Counted from the first letter of the stretch, positions 38,226 through 47,771 are shown. The stretch is DNA of 64,000 nt from Henriciella sp. AS95 (GCF_038900055.1 NZ_JBBMQM010000001.1:806001-870000), one strand, 5' to 3'. The notes: a model not told the origin generated them from the letters alone. Numbers and translations are program-made.

Positions 38226-38656
38226 TCGGGAAGTTCCATGCTTCTGTTTTCGCGCAGCGGTGCGAATGGGTTGTGAGCGACTTCCCAGAGGTGGCCATCA
38301 AGGTCTGCAAAATAGCCGGAATAGCCGCCCCAAAAAACTTTTTCGGCGGCCTTCACCAGCTTTCCTCCGGCTTTGACCGCACGATCAAGCGACGCGTCGA
38401 CCGACGCTTCATCGGGCTGGTTCCAGGCGAGCGAAAAGCTATTGAATCCAGTCCCGCCTGCAGGCACGCCTGCATCAAGGGCGAGGCTTTCGCGTCCGAA
38501 CAGTCCCAAGGCGAGCCCGCCCATGTCGAAGAAGGCGACCTCCTCCTGAGACGCGGAGGATCGCTTCAGGCCGAGCTTTTCGTAGAAAGCGGCCGACGCC
38601 TGGACGTCGTCGACGCCAAGCGTAACAAGGGTGATGTGAATGGGCTGGTCGCTCAT
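38222..38656 (-). CDS. VOC family protein
   Basis: 144 residues with two VOC modules: ITLVTLGVDDVQASAAFYEKLGL and the C-terminal AEKVFWGGYSGYFADLDGHLWEVAHNPF, whose GHxWE gives a terminal Glu metal ligand. This subgroup resembles glyoxalase-like enzymes with no known substrate. Overlaps both neighbours by 4 bp (ATGA). Confidence 0.85.
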   Translation of the reverse strand: MSDQPIHITLVTLGVDDVQASAAFYEKLGLKRSSASQEEVAFFDMGGLALGLFGRESLALDAGVPAGGTGFNSFSLAWNQPDEASVDASLDRAVKAGGKLVKAAEKVFWGGYSGYFADLDGHLWEVAHNPFAPLRENRSMELPE

Positions 38657-39552
38657 GAGGCTTCGTAGCTTTGCAAAATATACGGCTTGGCTCGTTCGAG
38701 ATCCTCGTGACTTGAGATCGTAATTTCTAGATCTCCGGTCCCAAAATGCCCTACGTTTCGGACGTCTCGGACAAATCCGTCAGCCAGTTCTACCTCTCGT
38801 GGATCAACCTTCAGATAAGCGCGAACTACACCGAGCGAGGGCTTCACTTCAACGCAGGCAAAGTTCTTCAGTCTCCTAAAAGCAATGTAGAACTGAAGCG
38901 TTTTTTCTTGAACGTCGTCTCCGATGCTCAGCAAGAAGATGCGGAGATCGGCGTACAAATTTTGTAGGTCGTCGGGCGCGTCCGCGAGGTATTCAGTCGC
39001 AGTCTTGTATTTGATAGGGGTCGACGGTGTTGTGCCTGTGCCAATTGACGAACTTGAAACAGATGTGAGTTGATCCAAGAATAGCAGTTCTTCGCCAAAT
39101 TTCCGGTAGCGAATAAGCTCGATATTGCGGCTCATCTGGTTGACGGCGTGGGCGTCGTACTTGGTGAAATCACCAGCAATGCATATCAGCCGAGGGGCCG
39201 ACCATTCGATCTTCGCCGCCGCATCTGGACCTAGCGTCTTCAGAACCAACAACTCAAAGTCACCTCGATGGTCCATTAGCCAGTCTAAGTAGAAAAGCCC
39301 TTGGTTGATAACGTTCTCGTTGCGATCTCGCTTATATTCAATAATGACCGGACACCGATTTTCGTCGATGCCTAGAGTGTCCATCCGTCCACCATGGGAG
39401 GTCACATATTCCGAGGCGAGGAAAGTGACCCCGAGAAACTGATCCAGGTGTTTCTCCATAACCGTTTGGAGAGCCTTTTCTAACGTCGCTGCACTGCCCA
39501 CAAGTTCGCTTACGGAGCCACTGGCCAGTCGAAAGAGTTTTTGATCGCCCAT
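38653..39552 (-). CDS. PD-(D/E)xK nuclease-like protein with C-terminal DUF5655
   Basis: 299 residues. The N-terminal half has a restriction-endonuclease-type core: Asp58 (GGRMDTLGID), then Glu72-Tyr-Lys74 (PVIIEYKRD) and an INQ helix, resembling the NucS C-terminal nuclease fold. The C-terminal ~110 residues (YLADAPDDLQNLYADLRIFLLSIGDDV ... FGTGDLEITISS) match DUF5655. Composition is clearly lower in GC, and codon use less biased, than the flanking met genes. Target unknown; such proteins are scattered by horizontal transfer and sometimes lie near defence genes. Confidence 0.82.
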   Translation of the reverse strand: MGDQKLFRLASGSVSELVGSAATLEKALQTVMEKHLDQFLGVTFLASEYVTSHGGRMDTLGIDENRCPVIIEYKRDRNENVINQGLFYLDWLMDHRGDFELLVLKTLGPDAAAKIEWSAPRLICIAGDFTKYDAHAVNQMSRNIELIRYRKFGEELLFLDQLTSVSSSSIGTGTTPSTPIKYKTATEYLADAPDDLQNLYADLRIFLLSIGDDVQEKTLQFYIAFRRLKNFACVEVKPSLGVVRAYLKVDPREVELADGFVRDVRNVGHFGTGDLEITISSHEDLERAKPYILQSYEAS

Positions 39553-39556
39553 TCTT

Positions 39557-40471
39557 TTACGCCGCCTCTGCCTTTGCCGGCTTGAGGCCGAGCAGGTGGC
39601 ATGTCGACAGTGCCAGGGTTGCCCGGTTCAGCGTATAGAAATGAAACTGCGTGACGCCGCCATCGGCGAGTTTGTGACACAGTTCGGCAGCGACATTGGC
39701 GGTGATGAGGTCTCGCGTTGTCGGGTCATCATCCAGCCCTTCGTAAAGCTGATGCAGCCAGTCGGGCAGCGTTGCCTGGCAAAGTCCTGCAATCTTCTTC
39801 AGGCCTTTGAAATTCGGCTGGAGCATAATGCCCGGCACGATCGGCATGGTGATGCCCGCTGATCGGGCGCGGTCCAGGAATTCGAAGTAAATCTGCGGCT
39901 CGAAGAAGAATTGCGTGATGGCCCGGTCAGCGCCAGCGTCCTGCTTGGCTTTCAAATGCGCGAGGTCAAAATCCCAACCCCGGCTGTCTGGATGAGGTTC
40001 CGGATAGCAGGCGACCGACACCTCAAACACCTTGCCGAGATCGGGCCGGTGGGCGCGCAGTTTCTCGACAAGTTCAATCACATTCTTGAACCCGCCCTCT
40101 GTCTGGCGCCAGGGCTGGCCCATCCCGTCGGGTGAATCGCCGCGCAGCGCCACGATATGCCGGACCCCCGCTTCCCAATAGTCCTCAGCGTTTTGCAGCA
40201 CTTCCTCGCGCGTCGCGCTGACGCATGTCAGGTGGGCGGCCGGCGTGAGCGAGGTTTGCTGCGCGATCCGTGCGACCGTGTCCTGCGTCCGCTCACGGGT
40301 GGACCCGCCAGCGCCATAGGTCACCGAAACGAACTCTGGCTGCATCGGCTCAAGCCGGCGGACGCATTCCCACAAACGTTCATCCATCGACTCATTCTTT
40401 GGTGGGAAGAATTCGAACGAGACGTGCGGGCGTCTGCTCGCCTGACGGGTTGCAATGGATAGATCGCTCAT
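39557..40471 (-). CDS. metF: Methylenetetrahydrofolate reductase MetF
   Basis: 304 residues; FAD TIM-barrel enzyme making 5-methyl-THF, the methyl donor for MetH. Signatures: SFEFFPPKNESMDERLW, VSVTYGAGGSTRERT, AHLTCVSATREEVLQ, IVALRGDSP, SVACYPEPHPDS, RAITQFFFEPQIYFEFLDR and MPIVPGIMLQPNFK. It overlaps the regulator's stop by 4 bp. Confidence 0.95.
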   Translation of the reverse strand: MSDLSIATRQASRRPHVSFEFFPPKNESMDERLWECVRRLEPMQPEFVSVTYGAGGSTRERTQDTVARIAQQTSLTPAAHLTCVSATREEVLQNAEDYWEAGVRHIVALRGDSPDGMGQPWRQTEGGFKNVIELVEKLRAHRPDLGKVFEVSVACYPEPHPDSRGWDFDLAHLKAKQDAGADRAITQFFFEPQIYFEFLDRARSAGITMPIVPGIMLQPNFKGLKKIAGLCQATLPDWLHQLYEGLDDDPTTRDLITANVAAELCHKLADGGVTQFHFYTLNRATLALSTCHLLGLKPAKAEAA

Positions 40472-41445
40472 GCGGCGACCTCCTTATGGTCTGATGGCTT
40501 GGTGGCGGGCCATATCTGGACCGCGATGCCTTTTTCAAGTTGCTTTGGTGGCTCAAATCGAACCGGGCTGTCCAAAATAAGTCCGGCGCGGTCGGCCCAG
40601 CTTTTCATGTTGTCATCGCGAATGCCGAGGCGGCGATGGCCGAAATCCTCGCGCATAAATTCGTGGTCGTGCTGGGCGAAATCGACGATGATGAGCTGTC
40701 CGCCGGGCACGAGAATGCGGCTGGCTTCAGCCAGGACGCGGTCGGCATCTTCAAGATAGTGAAGGACCTGGTGCACGATCACCACATCGGCACTGGACGA
40801 TTCAAATGGGGTTGCGGTGGCATCGCCTTGACGCAGGCGGGCGTGGCCAATGCCGGATTCGGCAAGCTTGGCTCGGGCCAGTTGCAACATCTGATGAGAC
40901 AGATCCAGCCCTTCAACGTCTTTCGCGCGGTCGCCGAACAGCGCAAGCATCCGGCCCGTTCCGGTGCCTAGATCGACGACCCGCTGGAAAGGTCCCGGTC
41001 CGGCGATTTTGAGGATTGCGGCTTCGATCAGGTCTTCCGGATAGTGCATCGATCTCAGCCTGTCCCAGTCCTGAGCAATAGAGCTGAAGAAATCATCTGC
41101 TGCTGAACGACGCGCCTCGCGAACAGAGTCCAGCCGAGCGCTATCTGCCGGAAAGTCACATTGGGAGAGGTCAATCTGGTCAAACAGGCCTTCTAGCAAC
41201 GTGTTCGGCCAGCCTTTGGCAGGAAGGCGATAGAAGACCCAGGCGCCTTCCGGCAAGCGTTCCGTAAGGCCGGCTGCCGTCAAAGTCTTCAGGTGATGTG
41301 AAAGCCTAGGCTGGCTCTGCCCGAGAACGGCGACAAGTTCTCCCACGGCGAGTTCACCATGTCGCAACAGCGCAAGAATGCGCAACCGGGTCGGTTCGCC
41401 AGCAGCTCTCAGCGCGTCTACAATTATGCCAGGATTGGTCTTCAT
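40468..41445 (-). CDS. ArsR-family regulator fused to a SAM-dependent methyltransferase domain
   Basis: 325 residues from ATG 41445. Residues ~5-85 are an ArsR winged helix (ALRAAGEPTRLRILALLRHGELAVGELVAVLGQSQPRLSHHLKTLTAAGLTERL) with no metal-binding cysteines. Residues ~150-300 are a class I methyltransferase (VVDLGTGTGRMLALFGDRAKDVEGLDLSHQML). Placement at the head of metF/metH and the fused SAM-binding domain suggest a SahR-like sensor of SAM or S-adenosylhomocysteine; an enzymatic role is also possible. A perfect palindrome lies just before its start. Confidence 0.88.
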   Translation of the reverse strand: MKTNPGIIVDALRAAGEPTRLRILALLRHGELAVGELVAVLGQSQPRLSHHLKTLTAAGLTERLPEGAWVFYRLPAKGWPNTLLEGLFDQIDLSQCDFPADSARLDSVREARRSAADDFFSSIAQDWDRLRSMHYPEDLIEAAILKIAGPGPFQRVVDLGTGTGRMLALFGDRAKDVEGLDLSHQMLQLARAKLAESGIGHARLRQGDATATPFESSSADVVIVHQVLHYLEDADRVLAEASRILVPGGQLIIVDFAQHDHEFMREDFGHRRLGIRDDNMKSWADRAGLILDSPVRFEPPKQLEKGIAVQIWPATKPSDHKEVAA

Positions 41446-41450
41446 ATAAT

Positions 41451-41472
41451 CATATAAACATTTATTTATATG
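41451..41472. promoter_or_regulatory. Perfect palindromic operator for the ArsR-type regulator
   Basis: CATATAAA-CATTTA-TTTATATG: two perfect 8-bp arms around a 6-bp spacer, six bases before the regulator's start codon. A partial extra copy (CATATAAT, 41443-41450) abuts it. AT-only arms with this spacing are typical for ArsR dimers. It should repress the whole leftward met unit. Confidence 0.75.
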
Positions 41473-41604
41473 GCGTGCAAGACGTCCGAGTCGCAGGTGT
41501 TGCTTTGAATCCACTCATATTTGGAATGAGTTCTATTCACGCGAAAGTAAGTTGAAAGCGTTCTTTGGCTTACACATATCGGGCATCTAGAAACGGAACA
41601 AAAA

Positions 41605-42411
41605 ATGAAGTTTGCAGCAACCGCCGCGCTTGCGGCGCTATCATTGACGGCATGCGCCACATCTGGAGAGCGCACGGAATCCACTTCAGGCGTTTACGAT
41701 CCGCTGGAAGGCTGGAACCGCAATGTCTATTCATTCAACGAAGCTGTGGACAAGGCGGCTATCGAGCCCGTGGCGCGCGCCTATCGGTACGTCACGCCCG
41801 GCATTTTCCGCGACGGCGTCCATAATTTTCTGACCAATCTCCGCCAACCGGTCGTGTTCACGAATACCGCGCTGCAAGGCAATATCGACGCTTCGGGCGA
41901 AACATTTGGCCGGTTTCTGATCAACTCGACGATTGGTATCGCAGGCATCTTCGACGTGGCCAGCAGCCTGGGCGTGCCGCGCCACGAGGAAGATTTTGGG
42001 CAGACGCTGGGCGTCTGGGGTGTTGATGAGGGGCCATATCTGATGCTGCCCTTCCTCGGGCCGAGCAATTTGCGTGACACGGTTGGTATGGGCGCGGACA
42101 GGGCTTTTGATCCATTGACCTGGACAGAGTTTGAAGGTGACCCCGATCTTGACGATGATATTGCGATCGGCCGCACGGTACTTGGCGCAATCTCCGCACG
42201 CGAACGTCTGATCGAAACGATCGAGACCCTGCGCGAGCAACCAGAACCGTATATCGCGCTGCGCCGTAACTATACGCAGCAGCGCCGCGCCGCGATCCGA
42301 AATGGCGAAATTGAGGAGGATCCCTACAAAGATTTGCCTGATTTTGATGCTTTTGGTTCGTTTGATGAAGAGGATTCAGGGCAGAATACCGAGCAGGAAC
42401 AGGATCAATGA
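41605..42411 (+). CDS. mlaA: MlaA (VacJ) family outer-membrane lipoprotein
   Basis: 268 residues; lipobox LTAC at Cys17. MlaA core: DPLEGWNRNVYSFNEAVDKAAIEPVARAYRYVTP, FLTNLRQPVVFTNTALQGN, FGRFLINSTIGIAGIFDVAS, FGQTLGVWGVDEGPYLMLPFLGPSNLRDTVG. It removes misplaced phospholipid from the outer leaflet and passes it to MlaC. The acidic C-terminal tail (DEEDSGQNTEQEQDQ) is not conserved. It overlaps mlaC by 4 bp. Confidence 0.94.
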   Translation: MKFAATAALAALSLTACATSGERTESTSGVYDPLEGWNRNVYSFNEAVDKAAIEPVARAYRYVTPGIFRDGVHNFLTNLRQPVVFTNTALQGNIDASGETFGRFLINSTIGIAGIFDVASSLGVPRHEEDFGQTLGVWGVDEGPYLMLPFLGPSNLRDTVGMGADRAFDPLTWTEFEGDPDLDDDIAIGRTVLGAISARERLIETIETLREQPEPYIALRRNYTQQRRAAIRNGEIEEDPYKDLPDFDAFGSFDEEDSGQNTEQEQDQ

Positions 42412-43031
42412 AACTCCGTAAAATACTGATTTCCACAGCCGCCCTTCTGGCGGTTGCCGCACCCGCCCTCGCTGACGCGAAGACCGAGAGCTTCGTGAAG
42501 CAGAACGCGAATGAAGTGCTGAACTCGCTGAACAATCCGGACTTGAGCCAGGTTGAGCGTACCGAACTTTTCAGCGGTTACATGGAGCAGTTTGCAGATT
42601 TTGACGCCGTGTCGAAATTTGTGATTGGCAAATATGCTCGCCGGTTCACGCCGGAGGAGTTGAAGAGTTATCAGGACGCATTCCGCACATACGCGCTGGC
42701 CGTGTACGAGAACGAGCTGGATGCCTATCGCGGCAACAAGGTCGTGATCGAAGGATCTACGGACCGCACCGCGAATGATTCGATCGTTGATACCAGCATC
42801 GCGCGCGCAGACGGCAAGACCATGGATGTGCGCTGGCGTGTCCTGAACCGCGGCGGAAAATACCAGGTGGTGGACGTTGCTCTTGATATTGACGGCAACC
42901 TGATCTGGCTTGCGATCGAACAACAGGCGCAATTCCTGGCGCTTCTGGATCGTACAAATGGTTCGGCCGATGCTCTGATCAACAAGATCTCGAGTATGAC
43001 GGACAAGCTGGAGTCGAGCAGACGCAGCTAG
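42408..43031 (+). CDS. mlaC: MlaC periplasmic phospholipid carrier
   Basis: 207 residues with a cleavable signal (ALLAVAAPALADA). The Tol_Tol_Ttg2/MlaC domain covers the rest: FVKQNANEVLNSL, FSGYMEQFADFDAVSKFVIGKYARRFTPEELKSYQDAFRTY, WRVLNRGGKYQVVDVALDIDGNLIWLAIEQQAQFLALL. It ferries phospholipid between MlaA and the inner-membrane MlaFEDB complex, whose genes are not in the window. Confidence 0.93.
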   Translation: MKLRKILISTAALLAVAAPALADAKTESFVKQNANEVLNSLNNPDLSQVERTELFSGYMEQFADFDAVSKFVIGKYARRFTPEELKSYQDAFRTYALAVYENELDAYRGNKVVIEGSTDRTANDSIVDTSIARADGKTMDVRWRVLNRGGKYQVVDVALDIDGNLIWLAIEQQAQFLALLDRTNGSADALINKISSMTDKLESSRRS

Positions 43032-43061
43032 TTCTCGTCAGCCATCGGCAACAAAGAATTT

Positions 43062-43097
43062 AGCCCCGGCGAGCTGCTTCGCCGGGGCTTATTTTTT
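43062..43097 (+). terminator. Rho-independent terminator of mlaA-mlaC
   Basis: Perfect 11-bp stem AGCCCCGGCGA (43062-43072) / TCGCCGGGGCT (43079-43089), loop of 6, followed by TATTTTTTA. Confidence 0.93.
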
Positions 43098-43126
43098 ATG
43101 GGTGAATGTTTCTGGGCTCAGCCGTA

Positions 43127-43163
43127 CAAAAAAGACCGGCCCCACCCTGATGGGCGAGGCCGG
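43127..43163 (-). terminator. Terminator of the PRC-barrel lipoprotein gene
   Basis: On the minus strand a stem CCGGCC / GGCCGG (43136-43141 and 43158-43163) with an inner CCC/GGG pair is followed by TCTTTTTTG. A further small hairpin GACGC-CAAG-GCGTC lies at 43167-43180. Confidence 0.75.
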
Positions 43164-43207
43164 CGAGACGCCAAGGCGTCATTTCTACAAAATGGTCTCA
43201 GGCCGAA

Positions 43208-44065
43208 TTATTGTTCGGTGTCCATTTCTTCGTCTTCTGAGTCGACGCCAAGGTCAGCATTAAGCTCATTATCGTTATCGTAGAGGTCGTTGCTGGTATC
43301 AGCTTCGACGTCGTGCTCGTATTTGAAGATCGGCATCGTTTCGAGGTCATCATATGATGCGTCGATGATGATAGAGCCACCATCGCCCTGCTCGATATTG
43401 ATCTTGTTATATGCGATCTGACGTTCGTCGCCCATCAGGTCACCAACAATGGCATAGCTCGCCTTGCCGGCATCTGTGAGGATGATGTCGTTAATACGGA
43501 TCGACTCGTCTGAATTGATGAAGTCAGCGCTCGTGCCGATGATTTCAGAAGCCAGACGGTAGTCGTTCAGGCCGTTCTGTTCGAATTCCGTGATTTCTTC
43601 CATCGCTTCATCCGTCATTGCGACTGTAAAGCGTGGCTCGTTGTCGGCGTCCATCGTCAGGTCAAGCCTGTCATAAGAGATTGCGCCCTTATCACCGATG
43701 AAGTCGTTAAGTTCACCTGCTTTGAAGATGACCGACTTTACGTTGCCATCAGCGGCCAGGAGAAAGTCATCAACAACAGCGACTTTTTCGCCATCTGATC
43801 CGATGACTTCAGCGCCGATCAGCTCTCCGGCGCTCAGTTCGGCCGAAGTAAGATAGACCATGTCTGCGTCCATGGTGTCGGCATTCATGTCTGTATCGGT
43901 TTCCGCCATCAGGACTTCGTCGTCCATGGTGGTTTCATCCGTCATTTCTGCAGTCTGTGTTTCGTCATATGACGTTTCGCCATATTCCGTGCTTTCGCTT
44001 TGCGAACACGCGGCTGCACCGAAGATAAGGGCAGACGCGGCGGCAGTAATCATGAGATTCTTCAT
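43208..44065 (-). CDS. Acidic lipoprotein with PRC-barrel-like modules
   Basis: 285 residues with AAGGAG before the ATG; lipobox AAAC at Cys20. After a Thr/Glu/Asp/Met-rich linker (~21-70), one PRC-barrel-like module covers ~75-150 (ELIGAEVIGSDGEKVAVVDDFLLAADGNVKSVIFKAG) and a second, weaker one ~165-250. The C-terminus is an Asp/Glu/Asn tail. Acidic residues far outnumber basic ones, and the gene is less GC-rich than its surroundings. PRC barrels act in RNA processing, photosynthesis or envelope stress; no role can be assigned here. Confidence 0.78.
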   Translation of the reverse strand: MKNLMITAAASALIFGAAACSQSESTEYGETSYDETQTAEMTDETTMDDEVLMAETDTDMNADTMDADMVYLTSAELSAGELIGAEVIGSDGEKVAVVDDFLLAADGNVKSVIFKAGELNDFIGDKGAISYDRLDLTMDADNEPRFTVAMTDEAMEEITEFEQNGLNDYRLASEIIGTSADFINSDESIRINDIILTDAGKASYAIVGDLMGDERQIAYNKINIEQGDGGSIIIDASYDDLETMPIFKYEHDVEADTSNDLYDNDNELNADLGVDSEDEEMDTEQ

Positions 44066-44137
44066 GTCAGTGTCTCCTTCTGGATTGGTGTCATAGAAAC
44101 GGCCAAGCCGCGCACCTGTTCCGTTTCGAGACGATGA

Positions 44138-45361
<1,224 letters not shown>

Positions 45362-45404
45362 TCGCGTGCGCTTCTCGTTCAAAAATCCGCAACGAAATCA
45401 ATTT

Positions 45405-45420
45405 TCTACTGGTCGGTAGA
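45405..45420. promoter_or_regulatory. Possible TetR-type operator before two VOC genes
   Basis: Inverted repeat TCTAC-TGGTCG-GTAGA, 47 bp before the VOC gene ATG and 44 bp after the frmA stop. The ACTGGTCGGT core resembles sites of TetR-family repressors, but no TetR gene is present in the window. Confidence 0.35.
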
Positions 45421-45466
45421 TCATGCTGAGTGCAGTTTGCCGACAATCATAATCGGAGGATAGGAT

Positions 45467-45844
45467 ATGTTCAGTCACGTAATGGTCGGGTCGGATGACA
45501 TTGACCGCTCGAAGACATTCTATGATGCGCTGTTCAAGGCGCTGGGTGGCCGCGAGGCGATCACCGACCCCAAGGGGCGGCTGATCTATTTGCACAATGG
45601 CGGCACGTTTCTGGTCACCAAGCCAATCGACGGCAAGGCGGCGACGTTTGCCAATGGCGGTACGATCGGCTTTGCGGCTGAGAACCCGGAACAGGCCGAC
45701 GCCTGGCATAAGGCTGGTCTCGAAGCCGGCGGCAAGGCGATTGAAGACCCGCCGGGCTGGCGCGAGGGCGGCGGCATGAAACTGTATCTGGCCTATCTGC
45801 GCGACCCGGATGGCAACAAGATCTGCGCCATGTGCCGGGGCTAA
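45467..45844 (+). CDS. VOC family (glyoxalase-like) protein
   Basis: 125 residues: MFSHVMVGSDDIDRSKTFYDALFKALGG at the start, with His4 as the likely first metal ligand, and KLYLAYLRDPDGNKICAM at the end. This subgroup often sits beside glutathione enzymes. GGAGGATAG lies just before the ATG. Its sister gene follows 8 bp later, so the two probably arose by duplication. Confidence 0.87.
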   Translation: MFSHVMVGSDDIDRSKTFYDALFKALGGREAITDPKGRLIYLHNGGTFLVTKPIDGKAATFANGGTIGFAAENPEQADAWHKAGLEAGGKAIEDPPGWREGGGMKLYLAYLRDPDGNKICAMCRG

Positions 45845-45852
45845 GCGAATAG

Positions 45853-46233
45853 ATGCCACTGTTCACGCATATCGTGGTCGGTACGAATAATACCGCGGGA
45901 GCTGCCTCATTCTATGACGCAGCTCTCGGCGGTCTCGGAATCGAGCCAGAGCAACGCGGCCCGCGAAGGTTTTATCGCCGCGATGGCAATGCCTTTGTCG
46001 TTGGACCGCCCCTCAATGGTCATCCGGCAACGTCGGCCAATGGCGGTACGATCAGCTTTTTTGCTGAGACCAAGGCGCAGGTTGATGCCTTTCACGCCGG
46101 CGGACTTGCGAGTGGAGGCCGCTGCGATGGGCCGCCCGGACGCCGGGAGAATGCGCCCAACAATGCGTATGGCGCTTACCTTCTGGACCCGGACGGCAAC
46201 AAGGTTGCTGCTTTCTCGTTTGAGCCTGACTAG
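45853..46233 (+). CDS. VOC family (glyoxalase-like) protein, sister of the preceding gene
   Basis: 126 residues, clearly homologous to the upstream VOC protein: FTHIVVGTNNTAGAASFYDAALGGLG, ATSANGGTISFFAETKAQVDAFHAGGLASGG and YGAYLLDPDGNKVAAFSFE. No strong ribosome-binding site, in keeping with coupling to the upstream gene. It overlaps the GST gene tail to tail by 4 bp. Confidence 0.85.
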   Translation: MPLFTHIVVGTNNTAGAASFYDAALGGLGIEPEQRGPRRFYRRDGNAFVVGPPLNGHPATSANGGTISFFAETKAQVDAFHAGGLASGGRCDGPPGRRENAPNNAYGAYLLDPDGNKVAAFSFEPD

Positions 46234-47318
46234 GCCAGAACGAGCTGACAATTCTCCCGTTTGAGGCGGGGATAGTCCATGCCGATAAGGTCGAGACCGC
46301 CGATGGTTTGCAGGAGGGCGTCGGCGCGAGTGCGGGTCTCCTCATCCATGGCGTGGTAGACATCGAGCGCACCCTGAAGGCGCCAGAGCGGGAAGCTGCG
46401 GGCTTTCGCCGGCCCGCGGCATCCTTCAATCTCGATCATCATGTCACCGAGCACCCTTGGAACGCGCTGGCCAGCCTCGGCGTTTGCGGCCCACTCCTTG
46501 TAGAACTCCGCCGTCGCCAGCAGCGCTGGCAATTGCTCCTGCATCTGGCGGGTGAGGATCGGCAAGAGCGTCGCGTGCGCGGTATCAGCATGCGGCTCTG
46601 TTTCGTCGCCGCGTTCGCCATTTTCCACACGCTCGACCCAGTCTGCGACGCGCGGCGCGATCCGCTTCATCAGCTCACCTGATGTCGGGTCCCGGTAGAG
46701 ATGAGCATAGAGCGGACCGAAGAAGGCAAAATCTGCGAGTGTTGTGCGGTGTCCAAGGATGAAAGGATGCGTGCCGAGATGATCTGAAAAGTCATTGAGG
46801 AAGGCTTCGTAGCTTTTTTCGATGCCCGGGATCGTCGCATCGTTGACACCAAGCACCGGCAGCGCCCCCTTGAAACGCGCGCCATTCTTCTTGCCGAGCT
46901 CGTATTGCTCTTCAGGGCTCAGATGCGGCGCGGACAGGGCACCGAATTCGCCATAGGCCCAATCTTCATTGTACGACCAGCGGTAATGCATTGCGGGGAT
47001 GACGAGCCACTCATCGCCATAGAGGTGCAGCAACTCGCTGACGAAGCGCAGCAAAGGCGTTTGTGGCCAGACAGAAGGCTCACGGCTTTCCTTTGCTTCA
47101 ACATATCCAATGATGTCGCCCGTATCCTGAATGATCTCGCCGTCTGGTGTCGCCAGGACAGGGATTACCGGCCAGCCAACATTCGGCAGGATGATGTCGC
47201 GATAAACCTCCTGCGTCGCAACCTGTTCGGTAAACGGAACGCCGCGCCATCTGAGATAGGCGCGGGCCTTGCCCGTGTAGTAGCTGACCTCGGCGCCAAA
47301 GAGAGTGTAAGCAGTCAT
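46230..47318 (-). CDS. Glutathione S-transferase family protein, long form
   Basis: 362 residues from ATG 47318, much longer than a normal GST (~210). N-terminal thioredoxin-like domain (LFGAEVSYYTGKARAYLRWRGVPFTEQ ... VPVL-like GWPVIPVLATPDGEIIQDTGDIIGYVE), helical domain with TLADFAFFGPLYAHLYRDPTSGELMKR, and ~110 extra C-terminal residues ending EGCRGPAKARSFPLWRLQGALDVYHAMDEETRTRADALL. The extension is also found in other proteobacterial members annotated only as GST. Substrate unknown. Confidence 0.83.
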   Translation of the reverse strand: MTAYTLFGAEVSYYTGKARAYLRWRGVPFTEQVATQEVYRDIILPNVGWPVIPVLATPDGEIIQDTGDIIGYVEAKESREPSVWPQTPLLRFVSELLHLYGDEWLVIPAMHYRWSYNEDWAYGEFGALSAPHLSPEEQYELGKKNGARFKGALPVLGVNDATIPGIEKSYEAFLNDFSDHLGTHPFILGHRTTLADFAFFGPLYAHLYRDPTSGELMKRIAPRVADWVERVENGERGDETEPHADTAHATLLPILTRQMQEQLPALLATAEFYKEWAANAEAGQRVPRVLGDMMIEIEGCRGPAKARSFPLWRLQGALDVYHAMDEETRTRADALLQTIGGLDLIGMDYPRLKRENCQLVLA

Positions 47319-47378
47319 CGACTTTAATCCTTTGCGTCCACCCTTATGTTTTCCTGAACCAACCCGAAAGGTCCCAGC

Positions 47379-47699
47379 ATGTCCGACTTCAAACATTTTT
47401 CCATCGTCGCCGGCGGGGAGCTTGTCGAAGGACACGAAGTGCCAGACGGCGCGGTTGGTCCCAACGTGGTTTCAATGAAAGTCTGGGCTGCTGATGTCGA
47501 GCAGGCCGTGGATGTCTACTGCGAAGTGGGCAATCGAATTGGGTTCAAGATCGACCAGAATGTCGAGGTTCATCGCACGCCTGCCCAGCAGGCTCAGGGC
47601 GATAACCCCACAGCCTATGACGTCCGTATTCGCCGCTGCACAACGGAAAACCAGGCCGAGACCGTGCAGCAGGAATGCGAAATTCTTCGCAATGAGTGA
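47379..47699 (+). CDS. Conserved-looking 106-residue protein, family unrecognised
   Basis: Start ATG 47379 preceded by GAAAGG at good spacing. No signal peptide or membrane segment; the sequence is mixed alpha/beta in character with two Cys (VYCEVGN, RRCTTEN) and Cys in QQECEIL. I can assign no family. It lies in the formaldehyde/glutathione neighbourhood, divergent from the long GST gene. Confidence 0.6.
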   Translation: MSDFKHFSIVAGGELVEGHEVPDGAVGPNVVSMKVWAADVEQAVDVYCEVGNRIGFKIDQNVEVHRTPAQQAQGDNPTAYDVRIRRCTTENQAETVQQECEILRNE

Positions 47700-47771
47700 T
47701 CGTCGTCTTCGCTGCGATGACGTCTAACGCGTAGAGATAAGAGAGATCGGCCCGGTCTGTTCTGGAAAAGG

